Shown piece by piece: positions 8,224 through 16,352 of a stretch of DNA of 57,257 nucleotides. A program made the translations under genes and the position numbers. The stretch is from NCBI GenBank assembly GCA_030620995.1, contig JAUXIK010000012.1, positions 1-57,257 on the forward strand, given 5' to 3'. The notes beneath the pieces are model-generated. The model made no database searches and had not been told where the DNA came from. It worked only from the letters and a program-made list of their open reading frames with translations. This DNA comes from Candidatus Aegiribacteria sp. (GTDB lineage: Bacteria; Fermentibacterota; Fermentibacteria; Fermentibacterales; JCC-6). Each line of letters opens with the position of its first letter. Position 1 is the stretch's first letter.

Positions 8224-9161
8224 TGCGCTGTCATCTTTCTGCGGTGATACTTCACAAGATCATCGAGACCCTTCTCAAACTGGATTTCAGGCGTCCATCC
8301 CAGGATATCTCTTGCCCTTGTGCTGTCCAGTGCTATCTGAAGGATTTCCTCAGGCAGAGGGGGGCCGAAAGAGGGTTCAAGATCAGTTCCGGTAAAGTCC
8401 CGAATAATTCGATCAAGCTCAATAACAGACCTTCCGACACCCCAGCCGATATTGAAGATCTCTCCGGAAATATCGGTTCTTGACAGATCCATAGCCATCT
8501 CGTTTGCCCTTGCTATATCAGCGACATGGACGTAATCCCTCTGTTGTAATCCGTCACCATTGATTAAAGGTGGGTTACCCGTGAGATATGCCAGAGTAAA
8601 GATGGCTGTTACACCTGCCTCTCCGTACGGATTCTGTCTGGGACCATAAACATTCGGATATCTGAGAATCACGTAATCAAGTCCGTAAAGGAACCTGTAA
8701 AGGAAAAGGTAGTGTTCTACAGTATGCTTGCTGATTCCATAATGACATATGGGATTAACCGGATGTGTTTCCGGCACGGGAAGCTCCTGTGGTTCCCCGT
8801 AGACAGCTCCTCCGGTAGAGGCGTAAACAACTCTGCGAACACCCCCAGTTTTTGAGGCCTCAAGAATATTGAGAGTTCCTTCAATATTAACATCAGCGTC
8901 AAAAACAGGTTCTCTTACAGATCTTCTTACATCCATCTGCGCCGCGTGATGGCAGAGAATATCAAATCCTTCGAGAGAGATGAGATCGAAAGCGCCTTTA
9001 CTTCTTATATCGAGTTCGTGGAATACCGCATCGGGATTAACATTTTCAATAAATCCTGTAGAGAGATCATCCAGTATATGGACTTCATGTTTCTTTTCAA
9101 TAAGGAAGTCTGCTACATTAGAAGCAATGAAACCGGCTCCACCTGTTATAAGAATCTTCAT
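8220..9161 (-). CDS. NAD-dependent sugar-nucleotide epimerase/dehydratase (GalE-like)
   Basis: Extended short-chain dehydrogenase family enzyme, 313 residues, that remodels nucleotide sugars in the cytoplasm. The N-terminal NAD motif is GGAGFIASNVADFL, followed by DDLSTG and the HHAAQMDVRRS segment; the catalytic pair is the Y and K of HYGISKHTVEHY near residue 148, with a Ser/Thr in YASTGGAVYGE. RYPNVYGPRQNPYGEAG is typical of UDP-glucose 4-epimerase-like enzymes. The substrate cannot be fixed from sequence. It is followed by gmhB with a 4-base overlap and diverges from ddl across about 150 bases, so it likely feeds LPS or exopolysaccharide synthesis. Confidence 0.87.
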   Translation of the reverse strand: MKILITGGAGFIASNVADFLIEKKHEVHILDDLSTGFIENVNPDAVFHELDIRSKGAFDLISLEGFDILCHHAAQMDVRRSVREPVFDADVNIEGTLNILEASKTGGVRRVVYASTGGAVYGEPQELPVPETHPVNPICHYGISKHTVEHYLFLYRFLYGLDYVILRYPNVYGPRQNPYGEAGVTAIFTLAYLTGNPPLINGDGLQQRDYVHVADIARANEMAMDLSRTDISGEIFNIGWGVGRSVIELDRIIRDFTGTDLEPSFGPPLPEEILQIALDSTRARDILGWTPEIQFEKGLDDLVKYHRRKMTAQ

Positions 9162-9314
9162 CTTGCCTCCGAAATCACGCCAGGGTATTAGATATAACCT
9201 GCCGGATATGGAAAGTAATCATATATTAGCATTCAACAACTGTCTGGATAAACTACCATCCGGAAAGGTTCGGTCAAGATCCATTTTCGGATGAAAACCT
9301 GCAGGAGGCTAAAA

Positions 9315-10304
9315 ATGAAAATAGTGCTTCTCTCAGGGGGAAGATCAGCAGAGCGGGATATATCCGTACAGTCCGCGTTGTTTGTCCGCTCCGTTCTTGA
9401 GCAATCAGGACATGAAATCGTTTCTGTTGAAATTAGTAGAAATGGGCAATGGTATCTTGACAGTTCAGCTATTACGCTCAATGCCGGACATCCTATCTGG
9501 AAACTGTTCATTGATGAAACAGAAATAGAGTTTGATCTCGTATTCCCCGTACTCCATGGTCCATGGGGGGAAGATGGCTCAATTCAGGGATTATGTGAGA
9601 TTGCCGGCTGGCCATATACTGGAGCTTCTATTATGACATCATCTCTGGCAATGAATAAAGTCACCACTAAAAGACTCGTTTCATCCGAAGGGATCCCGGT
9701 CGTTTCCTGGAAGAGATTTTCGCAGGATTCGCCTCCTTCTCCGAAAGAACTCGAGTCGCTTCGATATCCTTTATTCGTCAAACCGGCGAGGATGGGTTCC
9801 AGTATTGGAATATCAAAAGTTGATTTTTCTGATCAGCTTCAGGACGCCATGGCACTTGCTTTCAGATACGACAGTCTGATCCTGGTCGAGAATGGCCTCA
9901 CTGATGTAAGGGAGATTGAAGTTGCTCTACTGAGTGAATCCGGAAATATTTCATCTTCTGTTCCAGGTGAGATAATACCAGGTCTGGAATGGTATGATTA
10001 CACGGCAAAATATGATTGCGATGATTCGAAACTGATTATTCCAGCACCATTATCCGATAAGATGTCAGATCGAATCAGAATAATTGCCGAAAAAGTATTC
10101 TCTTTACTGGAAGGCAGTGGTTTCGCCAGAGCAGATTTCCTTCTGACTCCGAATGGTGAGGTTTATTTTAATGAAATAAATACTATTCCGGGTTTCACGG
10201 AAATAAGCATGTTCTTTAAACTCTGGGAAGCGTCCGGAGAATCACCATCTGAAATCATGGAACGAATTCTCGCTGAAGCAATGAGAAAATATTCAAATCC
10301 TTAA
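9315..10304 (+). CDS. ddl: D-alanine--D-alanine ligase
   Basis: ATP-grasp ligase that makes the D-Ala-D-Ala dipeptide of peptidoglycan. Visible signatures are VLLSGGRSAERDISVQSA at the N terminus, LHGPWGEDGSIQG, the ATP-grasp segment FVKPARMGSSIGISKV, FARADFLL and the metal-binding EINTIPGFTEISMF near the C terminus. The 329-residue length fits. The ATG at 9315 has AGGAGG upstream; an in-frame ATG at 9291 would place the ribosome site inside the gene and is rejected. It appears to be the first gene of a plus-strand run that continues through lipid A synthesis. Confidence 0.93.
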   Translation: MKIVLLSGGRSAERDISVQSALFVRSVLEQSGHEIVSVEISRNGQWYLDSSAITLNAGHPIWKLFIDETEIEFDLVFPVLHGPWGEDGSIQGLCEIAGWPYTGASIMTSSLAMNKVTTKRLVSSEGIPVVSWKRFSQDSPPSPKELESLRYPLFVKPARMGSSIGISKVDFSDQLQDAMALAFRYDSLILVENGLTDVREIEVALLSESGNISSSVPGEIIPGLEWYDYTAKYDCDDSKLIIPAPLSDKMSDRIRIIAEKVFSLLEGSGFARADFLLTPNGEVYFNEINTIPGFTEISMFFKLWEASGESPSEIMERILAEAMRKYSNP

Positions 10305-10321
10305 ATGGGGGTTTTCATCAA

Positions 10322-11356
10322 TTGACCAGAATTAAAGTTGATCTGAGAAGTGACACTGTCAGTACTCCTTCACATGCTATGAGAAACGCAATGTCCAGAG
10401 CAGAGGTCGGTGACGATGTCTTCGGTGAAGACCCAACAATCAATCATCTGGAGGATACTGTTGCCGGAATGGCAGGATTTGACAGAGCGGTTTTCATGCC
10501 TACGGGAACGATGTCAAACGGAGTGGCAATTCGCGCTCTCACATCCGCCGGAGATGAGGTAATCTGTGGCTCAAGAAGCCATGCATATCTGTATGAGAGA
10601 GCTCAGTACGCAATGCTCGGCGGACTTCAGATGCACAGAATCGATGAGGATGACAGTGGTTGTATTCCACCGGATGAACTCAGAAAAGCATTAAACAGAG
10701 GAAAGGATCAGCATTTAGCTCCGAGAACTCTTGTTGCTCTTGAGAACACACATAATGTAATGGGTGGTCTCATCCTGCCGCAGACGATGGTAAAAGAAAT
10801 CCAGACCATAGCCTCTTTGAACGAAGTATCCGCATACCTTGATGGAGCGCGACTCTGGCACGTGATCGCTGCTTCAGGGCAATCACTGGCTGAACTTGTT
10901 TCCGGTTTTCGCATGGTCTCAATGTGCTTCTCTAAAGGTCTCGGATGTCCCGTTGGATCTATTCTTCTCTGTTCTTCCGAAGACGAAGAGCGTGTCAGGT
11001 TCCTCAGGAAGCAGCACGGAGGCGGTATGCGTCAGGCCGGGATACTTGCCGCGGCATGCATATACGCTCTGGAGCATAACCTTCCGGTATTATCAAGAAC
11101 TCATCACTATGCGGTAAAACTGGCACGGGGAATCGAGAAATCCCCTGTGCTTGAACTTCAGAAGAAAGTGGACACGAATATAGTTGTTGCAAAGACACCT
11201 GAAGGAGAAGCGGAGACTATAGCAGAATCTCTGGCCACGCTCGAGATCGGCTGTCTTGCTCTGTCACCGTCAACAGTAAGATTTGTTACCCACCTCTCAT
11301 TGTCTGAGAGGTCTGTAAAATATGCAGCGGATGTTCTTTCCGCTTTTGGAGGATAA
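10322..11356 (+). CDS. Low-specificity L-threonine aldolase family PLP enzyme
   Basis: Fold-type I PLP enzyme that in known members cleaves L-threonine or L-allo-threonine to glycine and acetaldehyde. The 344-residue protein begins with the family hallmark DLRSDTVSTPSHAMRNAM, has VGDDVFGEDPTI, LENTHNVMGG and the PLP lysine in CFSKGLGCPVGS. The start is a TTG at 10322, with a weak GGGGG ribosome site 12 bases before it. It sits between ddl and a lipid-A-type oxidoreductase and is separated from the latter by one base, so it is translationally linked. Family identity is strong; a different aldol or aminotransfer substrate linked to the cell envelope cannot be excluded. Confidence 0.85.
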   Translation: MTRIKVDLRSDTVSTPSHAMRNAMSRAEVGDDVFGEDPTINHLEDTVAGMAGFDRAVFMPTGTMSNGVAIRALTSAGDEVICGSRSHAYLYERAQYAMLGGLQMHRIDEDDSGCIPPDELRKALNRGKDQHLAPRTLVALENTHNVMGGLILPQTMVKEIQTIASLNEVSAYLDGARLWHVIAASGQSLAELVSGFRMVSMCFSKGLGCPVGSILLCSSEDEERVRFLRKQHGGGMRQAGILAAACIYALEHNLPVLSRTHHYAVKLARGIEKSPVLELQKKVDTNIVVAKTPEGEAETIAESLATLEIGCLALSPSTVRFVTHLSLSERSVKYAADVLSAFGG

Positions 11357-11357
11357 A

Positions 11358-12296
11358 ATGATAACTGGTGTTATCGGAACAGGGCACCTGGGTTTTCACC
11401 ATGCAAGAATACTCGGTGAGATTACCGGCAGAACTGTTCCTATTTTCGATACGGATACTGAACGCATGAGAGAACTGGCATCCAGGATTGATGTGCGTCC
11501 GGTGAACCGAATAGATTCTCTTCTTGAAGAATGCGATTCAGTTGTGGTCGCCTGTACTACTTCGGGACATTATGGAGCTGTCATGAAAGCTCTCGGAGCC
11601 GGATTGAACGTTCTTGTAGAAAAACCTATAGCAGCGAATCCCGAAGAAGGCCTTGAGATGGTAGAACTCGCAGAAGAAGCTGACCTGATTCTGGCGGTTG
11701 GTCATGTGGAACGCTTTAATCCGGCTATACTTGCCGCAGCAGAATTAATAGACACACCACTTTTCGTAGAAGGGCACAGAATGGCGCCTTTCAACCCGAG
11801 GGGAACCGATGTCTCGGTTGTAATGGATCTTATGATTCACGATATTGATCTGGTTCTTTCATTCGTGCGCTCTCCAGTCACCTTAGTTCAGGCATCAGGT
11901 GTGCCTGTTCTCAGTAATAATGTGGATATTGCCAGCGCAAGAATTCAGTTTGAGAATGGCTGTGTTGTTAATATGACCGCCAGCCGAATTTCGAGAGAGC
12001 AGATACGAAAACTGAGGTTTTTCCAGCATAAGAGCTATGTATCGGTTGATTTCGCATCAAGAAAAGTCGAGGCTTTTCGTGTATCATCCGGAAACATCAT
12101 ACCTCTTTCAATCAATGTTGAGGAAGGTGACGCTCTTACCGCTGAGCTTAGAGATTTTCTGAAAGCCTGTGATACAGGTTGCTCTCCGGTTGTTACGGGG
12201 AAAGACGGTCTTATCGCTCTCCGATCTGCCAGGATAATTTCGAGACAGATACAGATAGCGACAGATGAAATTCTGAAGGATCTGACCGGAGTATGA
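11358..12296 (+). CDS. Gfo/Idh/MocA oxidoreductase, GnnA-like (UDP-GlcNAc 3-dehydrogenase type)
   Basis: NAD-dependent Rossmann oxidoreductase of 312 residues. GTGHLGFHHARIL is the nucleotide motif and VEKPIAANPEEG the conserved EKP motif of the family. The stretches VGHVERFNPA, VVMDLMIHDIDLVLSFV and ASRISREQIRKLRFFQ resemble the members that lie within lpx operons, of which Acidithiobacillus GnnA oxidises the 3-OH of UDP-GlcNAc so that lipid A can carry amide-linked chains. Position directly before lpxB (4-base overlap) supports this. The partner aminotransferase GnnB is not visible here. The ATG at 11358 has GGAGG upstream and starts one base after the preceding stop. Confidence 0.8.
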   Translation: MITGVIGTGHLGFHHARILGEITGRTVPIFDTDTERMRELASRIDVRPVNRIDSLLEECDSVVVACTTSGHYGAVMKALGAGLNVLVEKPIAANPEEGLEMVELAEEADLILAVGHVERFNPAILAAAELIDTPLFVEGHRMAPFNPRGTDVSVVMDLMIHDIDLVLSFVRSPVTLVQASGVPVLSNNVDIASARIQFENGCVVNMTASRISREQIRKLRFFQHKSYVSVDFASRKVEAFRVSSGNIIPLSINVEEGDALTAELRDFLKACDTGCSPVVTGKDGLIALRSARIISRQIQIATDEILKDLTGV

Positions 12297-13393
12297 ATCT
12301 TGTTATTTCAGCGGGTGACCCATCCGGTGATATACGTGCTGGAGAGCTTTTCAGAAAACTATCAGTATTAGTTCAGGTTGAAGCTTCAGGCCTGGGAGGC
12401 AGTTATCTTTCAGGTGCCGGTGCAAATGTGTTGTTTGATCTTGAAGATTATTCCGTAATGGGCTTTGCGGAAGTACTGTCATCTTTGAACAGATTTCGCG
12501 GTCTGAGAAATGAGATGAAATCACTTATCATCTCTGAAAATCCGGATGCGGTTCTTCTGGTTGACTTCCCCGGATTCAATATACCCCTGGCTCAATGGGC
12601 AAAGAAAAAAGGTTTCAAAGTCATATATTACATTTCTCCACAGTTATGGGCATGGGGCAGAAGAAGGGTCAGAAAAATCCGAATGAGCGTTGATCTCATG
12701 ATAACTCTCTTTGAATTCGAAGTGGAATTCTACAATAATCATGGAGTAAGGGCAGTATGCGCAGGGCATCCGCTTGTAGACGCGATTCCGGAGCCTGCTG
12801 ATTCAGTGCCTGAAGGAGATCTGGCTTTTCTTCCCGGAAGTCGGGAACAGGAAGTCGCCAGTCTTCTCGATCCGATGCTTGATGCATACTCCATTCTTCG
12901 AAGCATGGGGATTGTCCGGAATGCTTCTGTAGCTATGACAGAATCCGTTCCATCGAGACTGTATGACCGCGCCTTGAATACTGAAGGAGTAACACTTGTA
13001 AATTCAATCAGCGCTTCGCTTAAAAATGCGTCTGCTGCAGTTGTATGTTCCGGCACTGCCACGCTGGAGACAGCACTCTGGGGTATTCCATTCATTATTG
13101 CATACAGAACTTCACGCTTGACATATTTTATCTCAAAGCTGCTTGTACGAGGCGTGGACAGAATAGGTATGGCCAACATAGTCTCAGGCAGAGACGTCGC
13201 GCCTGAACTTATACAGAATAATGTTACACCGGAAAGCATAGCAGAGCGAATCATTCCTCTGCTGTCTGAATCGTTCACTCGAAAAAAATCACTATCAGAC
13301 CTTAAATCCGTTCGGAAAGCCCTTGGTGAACACGGTGCAGCGGAAAGAGCAGCCAGGCTTCTGTACAATGAAATCGGACATGAGATCTCCTGA
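12293..13393 (+). CDS. lpxB: Lipid-A-disaccharide synthase
   Basis: GT19 glycosyltransferase at the inner membrane that joins UDP-diacylglucosamine and lipid X into the lipid A disaccharide. Motifs: SAGDPSGD at the N terminus, VMGFAEVL, VDFPGFN, the SPQLWAWG motif near residue 120, FLPGSREQEV near residue 180 and the donor-binding CSGTATLETALWGIPFI near residue 255. Length 366 matches the family. The ATG overlaps the stop of the preceding gene (ATGA), and its own end overlaps the start of the fused acyltransferase-WaaA gene. Confidence 0.94.
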   Translation: MNLVISAGDPSGDIRAGELFRKLSVLVQVEASGLGGSYLSGAGANVLFDLEDYSVMGFAEVLSSLNRFRGLRNEMKSLIISENPDAVLLVDFPGFNIPLAQWAKKKGFKVIYYISPQLWAWGRRRVRKIRMSVDLMITLFEFEVEFYNNHGVRAVCAGHPLVDAIPEPADSVPEGDLAFLPGSREQEVASLLDPMLDAYSILRSMGIVRNASVAMTESVPSRLYDRALNTEGVTLVNSISASLKNASAAVVCSGTATLETALWGIPFIIAYRTSRLTYFISKLLVRGVDRIGMANIVSGRDVAPELIQNNVTPESIAERIIPLLSESFTRKKSLSDLKSVRKALGEHGAAERAARLLYNEIGHEIS

Positions 13394-15254
13394 CTATTTT
13401 AAGCTCTCCCGGGTACTGGGACGCATTTTCATGAGGTTGATTGGCAGCTCATGGCGGGTATTCTACTTCTCAAAACACGGTTTGAGAGCCGGACATATGC
13501 GGGGAAGACCCGTATTTTTCGCATTCTGGCATGGAAGACAGCTTCCAATGATTCATACGCATCGCAATGAGGATATTACTGTTCTTGTAAGCCAGAACAG
13601 GGACGGACAGTATGTTACAAATGTTCTTCATTCAATGGGATTTTCAACAGTCCGGGGTTCCAGCAGCAGGGGAGGTATGAGAGCACTCGGAGAAATGGCC
13701 GGTAAACTTAAAAGTGGGATGGACTGCGCAATTACACCGGATGGCCCCAGAGGTCCCGCAGAAAAATTGAAAACGGGAATTGCCCATATATCCAGGCTTG
13801 GAGGCAAGCCTGTTGTTTCAATGGGAACATCAGCCTGGCCTGCGCTTCATTTATCCTCCTGGGACAGTTTTTTGATTCCGCTGCCATTCGCGAGGGTGAG
13901 CGTGGTTGAGGGAAGACCTTTTCCACCGATGAAAAGGGGAGATGATCCCGATATATGGCTGGACAGAATGGAAAGGGAGATTTCAAGAGTCACTCGATGT
14001 GCTGATCTTCTCACATCACCATCCGCCCGAATTCTCAGAATTATTCTCAAATCCGCTGGCTACTTTCTTCACATGCCGGCAATACTGGCACTGCAATTCA
14101 GATCATCAAGGGAAAGAAAGGAAAGGCAGGGGTATGTTTCGGAACTTAATAGTAGTCCGGTCTGGCTTCATGGATCATCTCTTGGCGAACTGAACGGACT
14201 TCTTCCCTTTGTATCGTATCTTGAAAAAAGAAACATACCGGTCTGGATAACGTGTTTCACTCCTTCAGGACGGTTATTCCTTGACAGAATGAACCTTCCG
14301 GGTAGTTTCAGCCCTCTGGATACACCTCTATTTGTACAACGCTTCATCCGTCGAATAAAACCGAGGGCACTTATAATTACCGAGACTGAAATATGGCCGA
14401 ACACTATCCTTGAAGCTCTTGAATCCTGTATTCCATGTATGATTGTCAACGGAAGGCTCTCAAAACGAAGTTTCAGAGGTTACCGGATATTCGAACCATT
14501 GCTCAAAAGAATGCTTTTATGCTTTTCGGGTATCCTGACGCGAAGCATTGAGGATGCGAAATACTTTGAGTTACTTGGCGCGAATACTGACAGCATCACC
14601 GTGACCGGTGATTCCAAGTCCTGCTCAGATCACGGTGATCCTCCGGGGGAATGGCATGATATGCTGCAGACCGATCTCCCTGTTCTGGTCGCCGGCTCAA
14701 CAAGAAGGGGAGAGGAAGCAACCATACTCAAAGCTTCTCGAATGGCTGGATATTTTCCTGTTCTGGCACCAAGACATCTTGAGCGAATTGATGAAGTACT
14801 TGATATCATGAAAAACCATGGATTTACTCCCGCGAAGTGGACAGAACTTGCCGATTCTAAAGATACAGGAGAATTTGACAGTGTTATCCTTGATCTTCAT
14901 GGCGTACTTGCTCAGTTCTATGGTTTAGGCAAAGCCGCTTTTGTGGGAGGAACGCTTGTGCCTGTCGGGGGACACAACGTACTTGAACCCCTTATGAGGG
15001 GGATACCCGTTATCGTTGGTCCCCATTACGAAAGCTTCAGCAGTATCATTGATGAAATATCCACATCGGGAGCTGGTCATATCATCTCATCACATGAGGA
15101 GTTAGCTGATACACTTAAGAAACTGATAACCGAATTTCCCCCGAAGTCATTCGTGCGAATGGCAGTAGAAAACATTCGGAATGAAGTATATGATCAGTTT
15201 GGATTGCTCCTGTTCAGATCAGGAGTTATCAATCATCTGGAGTATATGAAATGA
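13380..15254 (+). CDS. waaA: Fusion of DUF374 acyltransferase-like domain and Kdo transferase WaaA
   Basis: A 624-residue two-domain protein. Residues 1-215 match DUF374, a lysophospholipid-acyltransferase-like family often found beside lipid A genes (FFAFWHGRQLPMI, VSQNRDGQYV, VRGSSSRGGMRALGEM, ITPDGPRGP). Residues from about 245 on are the GT30 Kdo transferase: VWLHGSSLGELNGLLPFV with the catalytic-base Glu of the GE motif, ITETEIWPN, IVNGRLSKRS, VAGSTRRGEE and FVGGTLVPVGGHNVLEPL. A hydrophobic helix between them (IILKSAGYFLHMPAILAL) corresponds to the usual WaaA membrane anchor. These are normally separate genes. No stop interrupts the junction. Start is either ATG 13380 or in-frame ATG 13368; both lie inside the end of lpxB and neither has a clear ribosome site. 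Confidence 0.88.
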   Translation: MRSPDYFKLSRVLGRIFMRLIGSSWRVFYFSKHGLRAGHMRGRPVFFAFWHGRQLPMIHTHRNEDITVLVSQNRDGQYVTNVLHSMGFSTVRGSSSRGGMRALGEMAGKLKSGMDCAITPDGPRGPAEKLKTGIAHISRLGGKPVVSMGTSAWPALHLSSWDSFLIPLPFARVSVVEGRPFPPMKRGDDPDIWLDRMEREISRVTRCADLLTSPSARILRIILKSAGYFLHMPAILALQFRSSRERKERQGYVSELNSSPVWLHGSSLGELNGLLPFVSYLEKRNIPVWITCFTPSGRLFLDRMNLPGSFSPLDTPLFVQRFIRRIKPRALIITETEIWPNTILEALESCIPCMIVNGRLSKRSFRGYRIFEPLLKRMLLCFSGILTRSIEDAKYFELLGANTDSITVTGDSKSCSDHGDPPGEWHDMLQTDLPVLVAGSTRRGEEATILKASRMAGYFPVLAPRHLERIDEVLDIMKNHGFTPAKWTELADSKDTGEFDSVILDLHGVLAQFYGLGKAAFVGGTLVPVGGHNVLEPLMRGIPVIVGPHYESFSSIIDEISTSGAGHIISSHEELADTLKKLITEFPPKSFVRMAVENIRNEVYDQFGLLLFRSGVINHLEYMK

Positions 15255-16342
15255 AAAGACCTGACACAGTTTTCAGGAAAATAGCATCTCGAGAGGGATA
15301 TTATGCCTGGTTTGGCTGGTTACTTATGCCTTTCGGCTGGCTGTACGGCTCAGTTGCTGCAATTCGAAGAATATGGTTCGAATCGGGCAGAAGGCAGTTC
15401 AGATTACCGGTTCCAGTGATAAGTGTAGGGAATATCGAAGTTGGCGGAACGGGTAAAACCTCTGTCACGATCTGGCTTGCAAGAAGAATCGCTGGAATGG
15501 GTTATTCCGTATCGGTCATTGCGCGGAATTTCGGAGAGAGAAAATCCGCCTGCAGAGTCAGACTGGACAACGATGATGTCAGGAAAGAATTTACAGATGA
15601 AGTTCTGCTCCTTGCGGAAAGCCTGCTCGGAAAAGCCAGGGTGTATGCCGGCAGGTCCAAAACTGAAGCTTCAATTAGAGCATTTCGAGAGGAAAATCCG
15701 GATATTATCATAATAGATGACGGATTTCAGCACCTTAAACTCCATAGAGACATAGAACTTATTGTGCTTGACTTTTCAAACCCGTTTGGCCAGGGTGGAA
15801 TTCTTCCTGCAGGAACACTCAGAGAATTCCCATCATTCCTATCAAGAGCGGATCATATCTGGATTAACCGTATAGCGTCTGGAATGTCAGCTGAATGGAT
15901 AAAGCGCAGAGTTTCAGACTACAACTGGAAAGCTCCTGTACAGTTCAGCAGAATTCAACCAACCGGCGTAAGGCTTGCTTCCGGCAGGAGACTGATGGAT
16001 ACTCCTGAATATCCGGTTCTTGCATTCTGCGGTATTGGAAAACCTGAAAGCTTCCGCAACTCTCTTGAAGAAGCCGGTTTCAGTATTGGTAAACTGGTGG
16101 TTTTTCCTGACCATCATGTATATATAGAAGAGGATATAGAACACCTGAAGAAGACAATGCGTGAAATACAAGCATCAGCATTGATAACCACGGAAAAGGA
16201 TGCCGTAAAATTCAGCAGTCTTGCTGATACTGATGACATACTGGTTCAGACCATGAACCTTGAGGTTGAGGGAGATATACCTGAACTACTTGATGAGATT
16301 CAGAACACAATTAAAAGGTTTCGAGAGCTTAGAGAAAGATAG
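15251..16342 (+). CDS. lpxK: Tetraacyldisaccharide 4'-kinase
   Basis: Membrane-associated P-loop kinase that phosphorylates the 4' position of the lipid A disaccharide. The 363-residue protein opens with a membrane-associating segment (WFGWLLMPFGWLYGSVAAI), then SVGNIEVGGTGKTSVT (Walker A), the DDGFQHLKLHRDIELIVLD block, GGILPAGTLREF, and STEK-like ITTEKDAVKF near the C terminus. All are LpxK hallmarks. The ATG overlaps the waaA stop by 4 bases, so the kinase follows Kdo transfer directly in the operon. Confidence 0.94.
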   Translation: MKRPDTVFRKIASREGYYAWFGWLLMPFGWLYGSVAAIRRIWFESGRRQFRLPVPVISVGNIEVGGTGKTSVTIWLARRIAGMGYSVSVIARNFGERKSACRVRLDNDDVRKEFTDEVLLLAESLLGKARVYAGRSKTEASIRAFREENPDIIIIDDGFQHLKLHRDIELIVLDFSNPFGQGGILPAGTLREFPSFLSRADHIWINRIASGMSAEWIKRRVSDYNWKAPVQFSRIQPTGVRLASGRRLMDTPEYPVLAFCGIGKPESFRNSLEEAGFSIGKLVVFPDHHVYIEEDIEHLKKTMREIQASALITTEKDAVKFSSLADTDDILVQTMNLEVEGDIPELLDEIQNTIKRFRELRER

Positions 16343-16352
16343 GATAACTCAA

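Noticed and set aside
12739..13368. 209-residue open frame on the minus strand inside lpxB
   Set aside because: Shadow of lpxB, whose motifs are all intact on the plus strand.
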